A DNA stretch of 64,000 nt from Lachnospiraceae bacterium (GCA_017469945.1 JAFUFI010000019.1:43543-107542), one strand, 5' to 3'. Shown: positions 46,519-55,738, counted from the stretch's first letter. Numbers and translations: made by a program. The notes: generated by a model from the letters alone, not told the origin.

Positions 46519-48732
46519 TTATCCCCCGATTTCAAGAATTCTTTCCTTCAAAGAAGTATATCTGCTCCTTCCCGAAGAATTTTCTATCATTTCCCTCACA
46601 ATTTCAGAGCTTCCCATGATCACAACGCACTTCTTGCCTCTTGTGATCCCGGTATATAAAAGATTCCGGTATCGCATTATATCCGGCACATCCAAAAGAG
46701 GTATGATAACCGCCGGATATTCGGATCCCTGAGATTTATGTATAGTGATGGCGTATGCCATTTCCAGTTCATCCAACAGATTAAAAGGATACTCCACAAT
46801 CCTCTTGTCGTCAAATTCAACCTTTACCGTCTGGGCCGAATCGTTGATCTCGCGTATTCTTCCCGTATCTCCGTTAAAGACTCCGAGGCCCGACGCTATC
46901 TCGATTCCGAACCTGCCGTATATATTCCATTCAAGCTTATAGTTATTCTTTATCTGCATGACTTTATCCCCTTCACGGTAAATAAAGTCTCCGGAAATAT
47001 GCTCTCTTTTCGCCGGTGAAGGAGGATTAAGGCTTTCCTGCAGAAACTTATTAAGCTCTATGCAGCCTAAGGCGCCCTTTCGCATAGGGGTAAGCACGGT
47101 GATATCGAAGATATCCGCATCGCAGTATTTCGGCAACTTATCCCTCATCATCCAGATCATATGCTCTATGATCATCCTTGAAGAGTTTCTCTCAAGGAAA
47201 AGAAAATCCTTCGAGTCTGTTCCCAGCTTTATCTGCTCTCCCGCGTTTATTTTATGCGCATTAACAACAATATCGCTTCCTTCCGCCTGTCTGAATATGC
47301 GCTTTAGGCTGATACAGGAAAATCTTCCGCTGTCTATGATATCCCTTAGTACTCTTCCCGGTCCCACGCTGGGAAGCTGAGCCGCATCGCCCACAAGTAT
47401 CAGCCTTGTCCCCGGGATGATTGCTTTCAAAAGTCCCTGAAACAGAAGGATATCCACCATTGAAGCCTCGTCAACTATGATCACATCCGTTTCGAGCGGA
47501 TCGTCCTCGTTTTTGTTGAAGTAGGTATGAGAATCTCCTTCTATCCCGCCCCCTACTTCTAGTAGCCTGTGTATCGTCATAGCTTCGTATCCGGTAGCTT
47601 CCGTCATACGCTTTGCAGCTCTTCCCGTCGGCGCCGCAAGGAGCAGACTCATTCCCTTTGAAAGAAAGTATTTTATGATCAGATTAATGGTTGTGGTCTT
47701 TCCCGTTCCCGGGCCGCCCGAGAGTATAAATATACTGTTTTTAACACACTCCTTGACCGCCTCTAGCTGCACCGGATCAACCTCCATATTTTGGGCATCG
47801 GCTATCGTTTTAAGTCTGCCCTGGAGGATTTCTTCGTCCTCGGTTGTAAGCCGCTCGAGAGGCATGCTTAAGTTATCGAGCAGCCTCGCGCAGTTTTGCT
47901 CCGCATAGAAGAACGCGGCAAGATAAACATTTTCGTCTCTTATTATCAATTTGCGGTCAAGCGCCAGGTTTTGAAGCTCGTTTTTTATCGATTCATCATC
48001 CATCCCCAGCATCTTTTTTGCTTCGAAGAAAAGAGCAGGTACCGGAAGATAGCAATGTCCCTCTCCCGCGCTTTGCTGCATAATATAAAGCAGCGCGCAT
48101 CTTAGCCTCATCGGAGAGTTTTCGGGGATTCCCACTCTTCTGGCAATTGTATCCGCAGTAATAAAACCTACGCCCGAAATATCCTCCGCCAGTTTGTATG
48201 GATTCTCCTTCATAACCGTATAAAGCCCCTGGCCGTAGGTGTCAAAGATCTTGACGGAAAGAGCCTGGGAGATGTCATACTTTCCGAGGAACATCATAGC
48301 ATCCCTAAGGTCTCTTTTTTCCTCGACCTGAACCGCTATCTCCATAGCCCGGCGCACGCTGATTCCCTTTACTTCCGCAAGACGCTCCGGCTCCTCTTCG
48401 ATAATGCGAAGCGTATCTTTTCCAAACATAGATACGATTCTTGCGGCAAGAGCCTGACCTATCCCCTTGATCGCACCGGAGCCTAAATATCTTTCGATGC
48501 TTTCGTTATCGGCGGGAGGTACGACTTTATAGCTCTTTATCCTAAATTCCTTGCCATATATCGGGTCTTCGAAGAATTCCCCCGTAAGCTCTACAGTCTC
48601 GCCTATCTGCAGATCCTTGCTGTTGCCGATACAGGTTGTTTCTTTGCCTTTGTCTACGAGTACAAATATGTTATAACCATTGACAGGGTTTTGATGTATG
48701 AAATTTTCAATATACCCTCTGATAGTATCCAT
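46519..48732 (-). CDS. recD2: RecD2-type ATP-dependent DNA helicase
   Basis: A 737-residue SF1B 5'-3' helicase of the stand-alone RecD2 class. The N-terminal region has helix-hairpin-helix elements (IKGIGQALAARIVSMFG near residue 88, GVGFITADTIARRVG near 188). The motor has Walker A GGPGTGKTTT (about 340), Walker B IVDEASMVD (about 417), LVGDAAQLPSVGPG (about 450) and the C-terminal AITIHKSQGSEYP (about 668). It works in DNA repair and mismatch-repair-related processing. It forms an operon with the DUF2161-like gene and comF. Confidence 0.95.
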   Translation of the reverse strand: MDTIRGYIENFIHQNPVNGYNIFVLVDKGKETTCIGNSKDLQIGETVELTGEFFEDPIYGKEFRIKSYKVVPPADNESIERYLGSGAIKGIGQALAARIVSMFGKDTLRIIEEEPERLAEVKGISVRRAMEIAVQVEEKRDLRDAMMFLGKYDISQALSVKIFDTYGQGLYTVMKENPYKLAEDISGVGFITADTIARRVGIPENSPMRLRCALLYIMQQSAGEGHCYLPVPALFFEAKKMLGMDDESIKNELQNLALDRKLIIRDENVYLAAFFYAEQNCARLLDNLSMPLERLTTEDEEILQGRLKTIADAQNMEVDPVQLEAVKECVKNSIFILSGGPGTGKTTTINLIIKYFLSKGMSLLLAAPTGRAAKRMTEATGYEAMTIHRLLEVGGGIEGDSHTYFNKNEDDPLETDVIIVDEASMVDILLFQGLLKAIIPGTRLILVGDAAQLPSVGPGRVLRDIIDSGRFSCISLKRIFRQAEGSDIVVNAHKINAGEQIKLGTDSKDFLFLERNSSRMIIEHMIWMMRDKLPKYCDADIFDITVLTPMRKGALGCIELNKFLQESLNPPSPAKREHISGDFIYREGDKVMQIKNNYKLEWNIYGRFGIEIASGLGVFNGDTGRIREINDSAQTVKVEFDDKRIVEYPFNLLDELEMAYAITIHKSQGSEYPAVIIPLLDVPDIMRYRNLLYTGITRGKKCVVIMGSSEIVREMIENSSGRSRYTSLKERILEIGG

Positions 48733-48739
48733 CGGTTAA

Positions 48740-49429
48740 TCAATTGCCCCTCTTAAGTTTATATACGGTGTCCTCAAATTCTTCCAGAGCGGCGTACCCG
48801 GCATCCGTCACCCGGTACACTCCCGTCTCAATCTTTTCGAACCAGCCGTAATAATTTGATCTTAGGATATCCGCTGTTTTCTCTATATTGCAAAGCTTTC
48901 TGACTTCCCTGCCCTTAACCTCTCCTCCGAGCTCGGCGCAGGCGTCAAGGACAAGGAGCGCATCCTCTCTGTAGGCGCTTATAAGCTTTTCGCCTCTTAC
49001 TCCGCCCACATTATTCTTTGTCCTTCTCTTTGAAAACTCCGCAGTCAGTTTCTTTTTCTTATTCCTGTTTTGTTTTTGATAAACGGAGAGCTCCGTAACC
49101 AAAGGTTCATTCGCCACCTGAACCTCAAGGCTTTTCTTTGAGACAAGAAGAAGCCCTATTCCAAGCCTTTTTAAAAGATATAGTTTATCTCTGTAGGCGG
49201 TATTTCGAAGGCTCTTTGGTTTGAAAATAGCAATATAAACCGTCTCAACATATTTTTGGCGAAGAGCCGCCTGCCTGAACGCCTTAAAGTCTAAATCAAC
49301 CTTAAGCTCAACAGCTACGTGCTCTTCGCCTTTTTCCATATACAGGTCTATATCCTCAACTTCTCCGTCGCAGATATAGCCCTGTTTTTCAAAATATTCT
49401 TTTACCGGTCCGAATAACTCTCTCTCCAT
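48740..49429 (-). CDS. DUF2161-like putative PD-(D/E)XK nuclease-fold protein
   Basis: A 229-residue protein. Residues 22-45 hold EVEDIDLYMEKGEEHVAVELK, which fits the PD-(D/E)XK core (Asp then E-x-K) of the DUF2161 family. LKRLGIGLLLVSKKSLEVQV follows, and the C-terminus looks like a winged-helix (ACAELGGEVKGREVRKL, NYYGWFEKIETGVYRVT). It lies 7 bp before recD2, so a DNA repair role is plausible. Family assignment is from memory of motif and layout. Confidence 0.65.
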   Translation of the reverse strand: MERELFGPVKEYFEKQGYICDGEVEDIDLYMEKGEEHVAVELKVDLDFKAFRQAALRQKYVETVYIAIFKPKSLRNTAYRDKLYLLKRLGIGLLLVSKKSLEVQVANEPLVTELSVYQKQNRNKKKKLTAEFSKRRTKNNVGGVRGEKLISAYREDALLVLDACAELGGEVKGREVRKLCNIEKTADILRSNYYGWFEKIETGVYRVTDAGYAALEEFEDTVYKLKRGN

Positions 49430-49435
49430 TAATCT

Positions 49436-50926
49436 CTATTTCGCTTCCTCCGAAAGAAGGCTTATGCTGTTTTTGCCATACCAGTCTGCCATGGCTCTGT
49501 TGGGCTCATCTGCAGGGTTCTCGGAAATATCCGTCTGGCGAAGATACCAGGGCCTGCAGGTGTAGGGCTTTACATAAGCATCCGGTCCTTGGGAGTTTAT
49601 ATCTTCTATCCTGTCTAAATACTCCGAATACAAAAGCCCACTCTCAGCAGAGTGAACATCATAAAAAGCTCCGTAGGATGAGTAATAATATCTTTCCCGT
49701 CCTTTTCCGATAAAGAGGCCTAAAAGGAGCACTGTAAGCCCTACGTAGAACCACCAGTATCCTATATCAAGAGAAAACTTCTTTCCTTTTTCAGAAACTT
49801 TTCTCTTTACCCAGCCGATAATATAAATCTCGCTTAGAATAAGCGCGAGCTGAAACATCAATTTATTTACATTCCAGATTCTGGCCTGCATAACGCTTCC
49901 CATTCCGTACAAAGGAGCCGTGTATGAGGCAAAGTAAAGACCGGCCACAAACAAAACAAAGATGATGGGCCATCTGAACTTAACCTTGCTGTCCTTAAGT
50001 CCGCCCCAGATTATCGGGATAAGGGCTATCAAAACTACAACAAGAAAATGATCCGAAAACTGCCTGATCATCTTCATTCCCTCGGGGAAGGAATGAATTA
50101 CCGCATCAACCGGTCCGTAGGCGGAGCCGACAAAATATGCACTTCTTACCGAGTTTCCGGGTGCGGATGCGTTCATATAAAACCCGATAATATAAACCAT
50201 AACTACCGGGATAAGCCTAAACGCTGCCTTTTTGTATTTAAAAGCGGCATACAATACAAGAGCAAAAAGGATTATTGCTCCTTCGAGTAAAGAAACATAG
50301 TTTCCTCCGCTGACAATAAGGGCAAGTACCATGCCGAAAAAGACCTGAAGCACGGTGGAGAGAATTCCCTTTTTCGCCGATAAAAGAACGATCACACCGA
50401 CCAAAAGCATTAAAAAGGAGTGAATACCGATATAATGGACTCCTCCGTTGAACCAGTAAAACCCATGTCCCGGAAAGTACATTCTCTCAATCGTCAAAAT
50501 CGCCGTAAGAAACGCGATCCCAAGACTGCTTGCCCTCTTCATCCCGAACATTTCCTTGCAGAGGGAATACATCATAAACACGACCGATACGGCAAAAAGC
50601 GCGATAAGTGCCATACCTCCGTAGCGATAGTACTGTTCTCCCCAGGCAATCGGGCAAAGGGCCATCAAAAAGATAGAGGCAAAGGTTCCCTGCCAAGCAT
50701 ACCAGCTCTCTCTGACCTGGAACAGCACGCCCCTCATCAGATTTATAAATGTATCTCCGTAAGCAAGTCTGAAGCTTCTGTTGTATCTGGCGTAATTGTA
50801 ATCATCGTACCAGGGGATCATATATTTTGCCTGGGCAAAAAGCGGTATTAAAGCGCATATCAATACAGCCCCGAGTATTACAGCTATTAATACCGGGGAA
50901 ACCTTTTTTGAAAACAGTTTCTTCAA
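49436..50926 (-). CDS. polytopic membrane protein (DUF6056-like, GT-C type)
   Basis: A 496-residue protein with about eleven helices. After TM1 there is IPWYDDYNYARYNRSFRL near residue 37, then RESWYAWQGTFASIFLM near 72. The DDY loop and the W-x-G/R element resemble DUF6056 proteins, proposed glycosyltransferase-like membrane proteins. This is an uncertain match from memory. It lies between the CDF transporter gene (15 bp) and the DUF2161 gene (6 bp), away from the main glycan region. A short hydrophilic tail follows from about residue 420. Confidence 0.5.
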   Translation of the reverse strand: MKKLFSKKVSPVLIAVILGAVLICALIPLFAQAKYMIPWYDDYNYARYNRSFRLAYGDTFINLMRGVLFQVRESWYAWQGTFASIFLMALCPIAWGEQYYRYGGMALIALFAVSVVFMMYSLCKEMFGMKRASSLGIAFLTAILTIERMYFPGHGFYWFNGGVHYIGIHSFLMLLVGVIVLLSAKKGILSTVLQVFFGMVLALIVSGGNYVSLLEGAIILFALVLYAAFKYKKAAFRLIPVVMVYIIGFYMNASAPGNSVRSAYFVGSAYGPVDAVIHSFPEGMKMIRQFSDHFLVVVLIALIPIIWGGLKDSKVKFRWPIIFVLFVAGLYFASYTAPLYGMGSVMQARIWNVNKLMFQLALILSEIYIIGWVKRKVSEKGKKFSLDIGYWWFYVGLTVLLLGLFIGKGRERYYYSSYGAFYDVHSAESGLLYSEYLDRIEDINSQGPDAYVKPYTCRPWYLRQTDISENPADEPNRAMADWYGKNSISLLSEEAK

Positions 50927-50941
50927 AGCTAAAACCTCTCT

Positions 50942-52057
50942 CTAATCCGTAATATCCAAATCCGGAGATATCATTATATCATAATCCGGATATTCTTTCG
51001 AAAGCTCTTTATACAATATCTCAAGGCCCTCGGACGGCTTTATGTCAAAGCTCATAACAACATCAAAGCGCATATGCTTTTCTTCAAGGTCAACGTAAAA
51101 GCCGTGGAACTGAAGCGCCCAATCGTACTTTAGGACAATTTTCTGGATATTGTTTCTGATTTCGGCGGCCTCGTTGTTTTGTGTGTTGTAGGAGTAAACG
51201 CCGACTCCGGTAAGGACGACTCCGGTCTCATTATAAACCTTAGCTTCAAGCTTTCTTGTAAGAACATCCACCTCACCGGCAGTCATTGTATCCGGAACCT
51301 CGATATGAACAGAGGCATAGTGCCTGTTGGGCCCATAATCATTGATCATAAGGTCATACGCGCCGCGAACGCCTTCTTCTGCAGAGATCAGCTTCTTTAT
51401 CTTCTGCGTAAGCTCCGGGTCTTCTCTGTGCCCCACAATATCGCTTATTGTTTCGAGCATCATCTCGATTCCGGCTTTAATTATAAATCCGGAGATCAGT
51501 ACGCCAACGTATGCCTCAAGGGAAAGGCCGGTAAATGTAAAGATAAGCGCCGATGCAAGAACAGATGCCGAAAGGATAGCATCAAAAAGTGCATCCTTGC
51601 CGGATGCTTCCAGTGCACCGCTGGAAACCTGTTTGCCTTTATTTTTTACGTAAAGCCCGAGGACAATCTTTACAACGACAGCTACAGCGATAATTATCAG
51701 CGATACAAGGCTGTACTCAGCCTCTTCCGGATGGATTATCTTTTTTATCGAAGCTATACCGGCTGTAATACCCGCGTACAAAACGATGGCAGAAACCACC
51801 ATTGCGCTTAAGTATTCAAGCCTTCCGTGGCCTAATGGATGCTTTTTATCCGGCAGTCTGTTGGCCAGCTTTGCTCCCACTATCGTAACCACGCTGGAAA
51901 GGGCATCGGATAAGTTGTTTAACGCATCCAGCGTAATAGCGATGGAGTTGGTTAAAAAGCCAACTCCAGCTTTGAAAAGAACAAGGAACAGATTTGTTAC
52001 TATTCCGACTATACTTGTTCTTGTTATTATTTTGTCCCGACTTTCGTTTTTATTCAT
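50942..52057 (-). CDS. cation diffusion facilitator family transporter
   Basis: A 371-residue CDF protein, a proton-coupled exporter of divalent metals such as Zn, Mn or Fe. Six membrane helices span residues about 15-210. The site-A region LDALNNLSDALSS (about residue 43) and HPLGHGRLEYLSAMVVS (about 73) are present, along with DALFDAILSASVL (about 155). The cytoplasmic domain has GPNRHYASVHIEVPD near residue 245, followed by an unusual ~85-residue C-terminal extension. The metal is not decided by sequence, but an N in place of the usual second Asp-type ligand suggests Mn rather than Zn; this is tentative. Confidence 0.9.
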   Translation of the reverse strand: MNKNESRDKIITRTSIVGIVTNLFLVLFKAGVGFLTNSIAITLDALNNLSDALSSVVTIVGAKLANRLPDKKHPLGHGRLEYLSAMVVSAIVLYAGITAGIASIKKIIHPEEAEYSLVSLIIIAVAVVVKIVLGLYVKNKGKQVSSGALEASGKDALFDAILSASVLASALIFTFTGLSLEAYVGVLISGFIIKAGIEMMLETISDIVGHREDPELTQKIKKLISAEEGVRGAYDLMINDYGPNRHYASVHIEVPDTMTAGEVDVLTRKLEAKVYNETGVVLTGVGVYSYNTQNNEAAEIRNNIQKIVLKYDWALQFHGFYVDLEEKHMRFDVVMSFDIKPSEGLEILYKELSKEYPDYDIMISPDLDITD

Positions 52058-52099
52058 AGCTTATCACTTCTTTTAAAACAGCGGTTAATTATGCCGAAA

Positions 52100-52127
52100 G
52101 CAGAGCACCCGTTTTCGGATGCTCTGC
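52100..52127 (-). terminator. terminator after the phosphofructokinase gene
   Basis: A 12-bp stem with one mismatch-tolerant pair (GCAGAGCATCCG / CGGGTGCTCTGC) and loop AAAA, 42 bp after the gene's stop on the minus strand. The following T-run is short. Confidence 0.65.
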
Positions 52128-52169
52128 CCGATTTACAGATTAGGTCAGTCCTGTCTTTTCGAAGACAGT

Positions 52170-53429
52170 TTACAAAAGCTCCTGATATCCCGGAACAAAG
52201 AGATGACGCGGTATTCCGTCTACCATGATAGGCGCCACATCACCCTGAATAAGAGGTCTTACATATGTCAAAAACTCGTTGGTTACGTATGTTCCGTCCT
52301 TTGTGATCCACTCTCTGGGAACAAGTCTTTCGTCATTGGCGATCTTATGAACATCCTTAACTTCCGTTCCGGCCTGATAAGGATCATCGGAGAGACGCTG
52401 GATAACAACCATCTTTCCCGTATCTCCTTCATCTGCAGCTTTCATAGCCGCACCGCCGACTTCATAAGCCTCGAGGATATCAACTCTGGATGCGCAGTGG
52501 CTTGCCGCTCTTTGCAGAGTAGAAAGCTCGATCGAACGGGTCTTGCATCCGATTTCTTCGGAGAGGACATTGCAAAGGTATCTTGCGGTACCGGTAAGCT
52601 GTTTATGTCCGAAAGCATCAACGTAATCGGTAGCATTTCCAAGCTCACTGATATATTTTCCGTCTTTCGTATGGATTCCTTCGGAGACAGCGACAACAAT
52701 GGAACGCTTTTTCTTCAGCATATCCTTACATCTCTTAACGAATTTATCGATATCAAAATCAAGCTCCGGAAGATAAATGGCATCAGGTCCGTCGCAGTCC
52801 TCGCCCTTTGAAAGAGCTGCTGCCGCGGTAAGCCATCCGGCATTTCTTCCCATAATCTCAACAACAACGATCTGTCCGTTTGAGGTCTCAAGCGACCATC
52901 CGTCACGGATGATCTCCTTTACGGAAGTACCGATATACTTGGCTGCAGAGCCGTATCCCGGTGTATGGTCCGTAAGAGCAAGGTCGTTGTCAATTGTTTT
53001 GGGGCATCCTACAAAGCGAATCTCAGAGCCTGTAATAATAGCATAATCGGAAAGCTTTTTGATGGTATCCATCGAATCGTTTCCACCGATGTAGATAAAG
53101 CAGTCTATCTCGAGCTTGTCGAGAATATCGAAGATTTTTTCGTAAACTTCTTTATCTTCGCTGATATTAGGAAGCTTGTAACGACAAGAACCCAGGTAGG
53201 CCGAAGGCGTTCTCTTAAGAAGCTCTGCGTCGAGGCCTGTTCTTATGTGTTCAGAGAGATCGATGTATCTGCCCTCGAGAAGTCCCTGAACTCCGTGAAG
53301 CATGCCGTATACCTTTTTGTAACCCCTGTCTTTAGCGGTACGGAAGACACCCGCAAGTGAAGAATTGATGGCGGCTGTAGGTCCGCCCGACTGTCCGACA
53401 ATAACGTTTCTCTTTCCTTTTTTGCTCAT
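52170..53429 (-). CDS. 6-phosphofructokinase, probably pyrophosphate-dependent
   Basis: Phosphorylates fructose-6-phosphate in glycolysis. It has VIVGQSGGPTAAINSSLAG at the N-terminus, GGNDSMDTIKKLS near residue 114, CPKTIDNDLALTDHTPGYGS near 142 and MGRNAGWLTAAAAL near 187. The Asp in GGNDS and the Lys in PKTIDND replace the Gly residues that ATP-dependent enzymes use, which marks PPi-dependent PFKs. A length of 419 aa also fits this clade. Terminators lie on both sides, so it is probably monocistronic. Confidence 0.92.
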   Translation of the reverse strand: MSKKGKRNVIVGQSGGPTAAINSSLAGVFRTAKDRGYKKVYGMLHGVQGLLEGRYIDLSEHIRTGLDAELLKRTPSAYLGSCRYKLPNISEDKEVYEKIFDILDKLEIDCFIYIGGNDSMDTIKKLSDYAIITGSEIRFVGCPKTIDNDLALTDHTPGYGSAAKYIGTSVKEIIRDGWSLETSNGQIVVVEIMGRNAGWLTAAAALSKGEDCDGPDAIYLPELDFDIDKFVKRCKDMLKKKRSIVVAVSEGIHTKDGKYISELGNATDYVDAFGHKQLTGTARYLCNVLSEEIGCKTRSIELSTLQRAASHCASRVDILEAYEVGGAAMKAADEGDTGKMVVIQRLSDDPYQAGTEVKDVHKIANDERLVPREWITKDGTYVTNEFLTYVRPLIQGDVAPIMVDGIPRHLFVPGYQELL

Positions 53430-53549
53430 AGCTTGCCCCTTTCTTTGTAAGATTAATACCTTCTTTCAGTATAATTAATCGGGGTATTGTAAGTCAACAA
53501 AATGCCGTCTGTTTTATAAGATTTTAAGAGAAAAAATCTTGTTTTTAAG

Positions 53550-53583
53550 CAAAAAAATGACGGTAGTCGTTCCTACCGCCATT
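53550..53583 (-). terminator. intrinsic terminator after the DUF6033 gene
   Basis: Arms at 53557-53567 and 53573-53583 form an 11-bp stem (AATGGCGGTAG with one G-T pair), followed on the minus strand by seven T (53550-53556). It starts 6 bp after the stop codon. Confidence 0.88.
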
Positions 53584-53588
53584 TTGCA

Positions 53589-54494
53589 TTATCCCTTGAA
53601 ATCGATCGCAGTTCCTATGCTGAGCTCGGCCTCTGTCTTTACACGAGAAAGAGCGCTGTTATACGAGTAATTACGCACCTTGTTAAGAAGAGCATCCATA
53701 GAATCCGCTTCAATCTTTATATACTCCTTCGGCTCTAAGGAAATCTCCTCTGCTGCCTCAGTTTCAGCTGCATCCGAGATGCTATCAGTCTTTTCAGAAG
53801 CTGCGCTTTCAGCTCTTTTTTCCTTTATCTTTTCTTCAAGAGCTTCTTCCTGTGCCTTTTCTCTAGCTTTCTTTTCGGCAGCCTTCTTAGCTTCCTTTTT
53901 CTCAGCCTGATTCTTTTCGATGCGCTTCTTTTGCATATCCGAGGATTTCTCTAAGGTTGCAAAGAATTTCTCGTTGCCGTTTGAATCAACGCTGATTCCG
54001 AAGTTGCTTACGGCTGCGCCGCTGCTTGTTAAGCTGTTTTTGGCCTCAGCGAGCTTTGTCTGGCTCATAGCGATGATGCCTTCATACTTCTTTCTGAAGT
54101 TCTCATCTTCGGCCATCCGTTCAATCTTTTCGACATCGATAAGAACAACCATCTTATTGGCATTGCCGTAAGATGCTGCATTTTTCTTAACCTGTTCTTT
54201 CATGTCGTTGCTGACCGCGATAAACTCCATGTTATGGAACTTAGACTTAAGCTTCTCGTAATAGTCTTTGGCTTTATCCGAGAGCTTAACATCGCCGATT
54301 GCAAAGCCATAATCTGTTTTGGTAGGAACAAGGGAACTTTTAGGGCTGATGGAAGTATATTCCTTGTACTCGGTCTTTACTTCTTTAGCCGGAGACTCCT
54401 TTGCCGATCCCGCGGGCGGTGAGGTGCTAAGCTTTTCATTAGGCACCCGGTACTTCCCGTAAGCGGCAATACCTGAATTAGTAATACCTGTCAT
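53589..54494 (-). CDS. DUF6033-like protein, sigma-D regulon candidate
   Basis: A 301-residue soluble protein with no signal peptide. It starts MTGITNSGIAAYGKYRVP. A Ser/Pro/Lys linker is followed by a conserved-looking core (LSDKAKDYYEKLKSKFHNME, VLIDVEKIERMAEDENFRKK, FGISVDSNGNEKFFATLEKS, residues about 75-185) and a strongly charged Lys/Ala/Glu coiled-coil near 190-245. I associate this core with DUF6033 of Lachnospiraceae; function is unknown. AAGGAGGT lies 6 nt before the ATG. A flagellar-type promoter at 54567-54594 and a terminator frame it as a single-gene unit, suggesting a motility role. Confidence 0.72.
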   Translation of the reverse strand: MTGITNSGIAAYGKYRVPNEKLSTSPPAGSAKESPAKEVKTEYKEYTSISPKSSLVPTKTDYGFAIGDVKLSDKAKDYYEKLKSKFHNMEFIAVSNDMKEQVKKNAASYGNANKMVVLIDVEKIERMAEDENFRKKYEGIIAMSQTKLAEAKNSLTSSGAAVSNFGISVDSNGNEKFFATLEKSSDMQKKRIEKNQAEKKEAKKAAEKKAREKAQEEALEEKIKEKRAESAASEKTDSISDAAETEAAEEISLEPKEYIKIEADSMDALLNKVRNYSYNSALSRVKTEAELSIGTAIDFKG

Positions 54495-54519
54495 ACGCTC
54501 TACCTCCTTGTAGAAAGAT

Positions 54520-54545
54520 GCTGAAATCCGTTTCAGCCACGCTGA
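54520..54545 (-). promoter_or_regulatory. alternative hairpins in the 5' UTR of the DUF6033 gene
   Basis: The strand segment GCTGA can pair in two ways: a 7-bp hairpin GCTGAAA-cgga-TTTCAGC (54520-54537) or TCAGC-gtg-GCTGA (54533-54545). They share one arm and exclude each other. The first ends 11 nt before the ribosome binding site. A regulatory role is only inferred. Confidence 0.3.
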
Positions 54546-54566
54546 GAAGATTATTTCTCAATTTGT

Positions 54567-54594
54567 TTATCGGCAAACGGATATAAATACTTTA
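54567..54594 (-). promoter_or_regulatory. sigma-D (sigma-28) promoter of the DUF6033 gene
   Basis: On the minus strand: TAAAGTAT (54587-54594) and GCCGATAA (54567-54574). There are 16 nt between TAAA and GCCGATAA. The -10 box is a perfect match to the flagellar sigma consensus GCCGATAA and the -35 matches TAAAG. Predicted start near 54558, giving a 5' UTR of about 64 nt. Confidence 0.8.
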
Positions 54595-54652
54595 GGGGGT
54601 AAAAAATTTTGTATCGATAATTTATGTAAATATTCTAAATTATATTTTTAGA

Positions 54653-55408
54653 TTACTTTTTTACATCCATATGGTTTATCATACTTGCGCTGTATCCCGC
54701 ACCAAATCCGTTATCAATATTGACAACGGTTACTCCGCTGGCACAGGAATTGAGCATCGATAAAAGGGCTGAAACTCCGCCAAAGGATGCGCCGTATCCG
54801 ACGCTTGTGGGTACAGCTATAACAGGGCAGTCAGAAAGCCCGCCGATAACGCTGGCAAGTGCCCCCTCCATCCCGGCGATAGCGATGATGACGGATGCGT
54901 TCATAATATCGTCCATATGATTAAGGAGCCTATGAAGTCCGGCAACTCCAACATCGTAGAGCCTTACAACTTCATTTCCGAAACACTCCGCTGTAAGCGC
55001 CGCCTCTTCCGCCACAGGCACATCGCTTGTACCTCCGGTAGCCACTACGATCTTTCCGATACCGGTCTTTTCAGGCTTTCCGCCTAAAATTCCCACCATG
55101 GCGTCCTGAAAATACTCGAAGTTCTCTATCTCCTTAAGTACCTCCGCCTTGTCAGCGGACAGTCTTGTAATAAGGATCCTTTTCTGCCCCTTGTCCGTCA
55201 TTGCCTTAACAATTCCGAGTATCTGCTCAGCTGTCTTGGAAGCGCCGTAGATCACCTCAGCTACGCCCTGCCTGACGAACCTGTGCATATCAATTTTTGC
55301 ATATCCTATATCTTCGAAGGGTTCCTTTTTTAAAGTCAAAAGCGCCTCATCTACCGAGACGCTTCCGTTTTTAACACCTTCGAGGAGCTTTTTTACATCT
55401 GTATTCAT
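54653..55408 (-). CDS. larB: nickel pincer cofactor biosynthesis protein LarB
   Basis: LarB carboxylates and hydrolyses nicotinic acid adenine dinucleotide, the first step to the Ni-pincer nucleotide of lactate racemase and related enzymes. The 251-residue protein has the AIR-carboxylase-like core VVATGGTSDVPVAEEAALTA (about residue 122), RLYDVGVAGLHRLL (about 150), IAIAGMEGALASVIGGL (about 175) and AVPTSVGYGASFGGVSALLS (about 198). It follows two small membrane proteins by 9 bp. LarC, LarE and LarA are not in the window. Confidence 0.94.
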   Translation of the reverse strand: MNTDVKKLLEGVKNGSVSVDEALLTLKKEPFEDIGYAKIDMHRFVRQGVAEVIYGASKTAEQILGIVKAMTDKGQKRILITRLSADKAEVLKEIENFEYFQDAMVGILGGKPEKTGIGKIVVATGGTSDVPVAEEAALTAECFGNEVVRLYDVGVAGLHRLLNHMDDIMNASVIIAIAGMEGALASVIGGLSDCPVIAVPTSVGYGASFGGVSALLSMLNSCASGVTVVNIDNGFGAGYSASMINHMDVKK

Positions 55409-55417
55409 ATAGTTCCT

Positions 55418-55738
55418 CTATTGATCTTTTTTCTTTTTAAGAGCCTGTTTGATAACACCCTTGGGATCCTTGATAAGCAGAATAACAAGCCAGATTATCA
55501 GTCCAAGGACCACAACAGAAAGTCCAAGGAAAAGATCGTTAAGCATATCGGCCGGCGCAGGTGTAAAATACTCTGCCCCCAGCTCTACATACTCAAAGAT
55601 CGCGTCAACAAGCCACATCAAGGTAGCTCCCCAGTACATCCAGCAAAGTATTCCGACTTTCATCTCGTTTTTCGGTGCATTTTTGTACCAGATTATAGTG
55701 CAAATAACTGCTGCCACAGCTGACGTAAGTAAAGTCAT
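55418..55738 (-). CDS. small membrane protein upstream of larB
   Basis: A 106-residue protein with three hydrophobic helices (residues 2-18, 28-45, 70-92) and the segment VELGAEYFTPAPADMLNDLF between them. The C-terminus is basic (QALKKKKDQ). No family name is known to me. It lies 9 bp before larB and 47 bp after another small membrane gene, so the three are likely one operon. A connection with Ni-pincer or lactate metabolism is inferred from position only. Confidence 0.7.
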   Translation of the reverse strand: MTLLTSAVAAVICTIIWYKNAPKNEMKVGILCWMYWGATLMWLVDAIFEYVELGAEYFTPAPADMLNDLFLGLSVVVLGLIIWLVILLIKDPKGVIKQALKKKKDQ

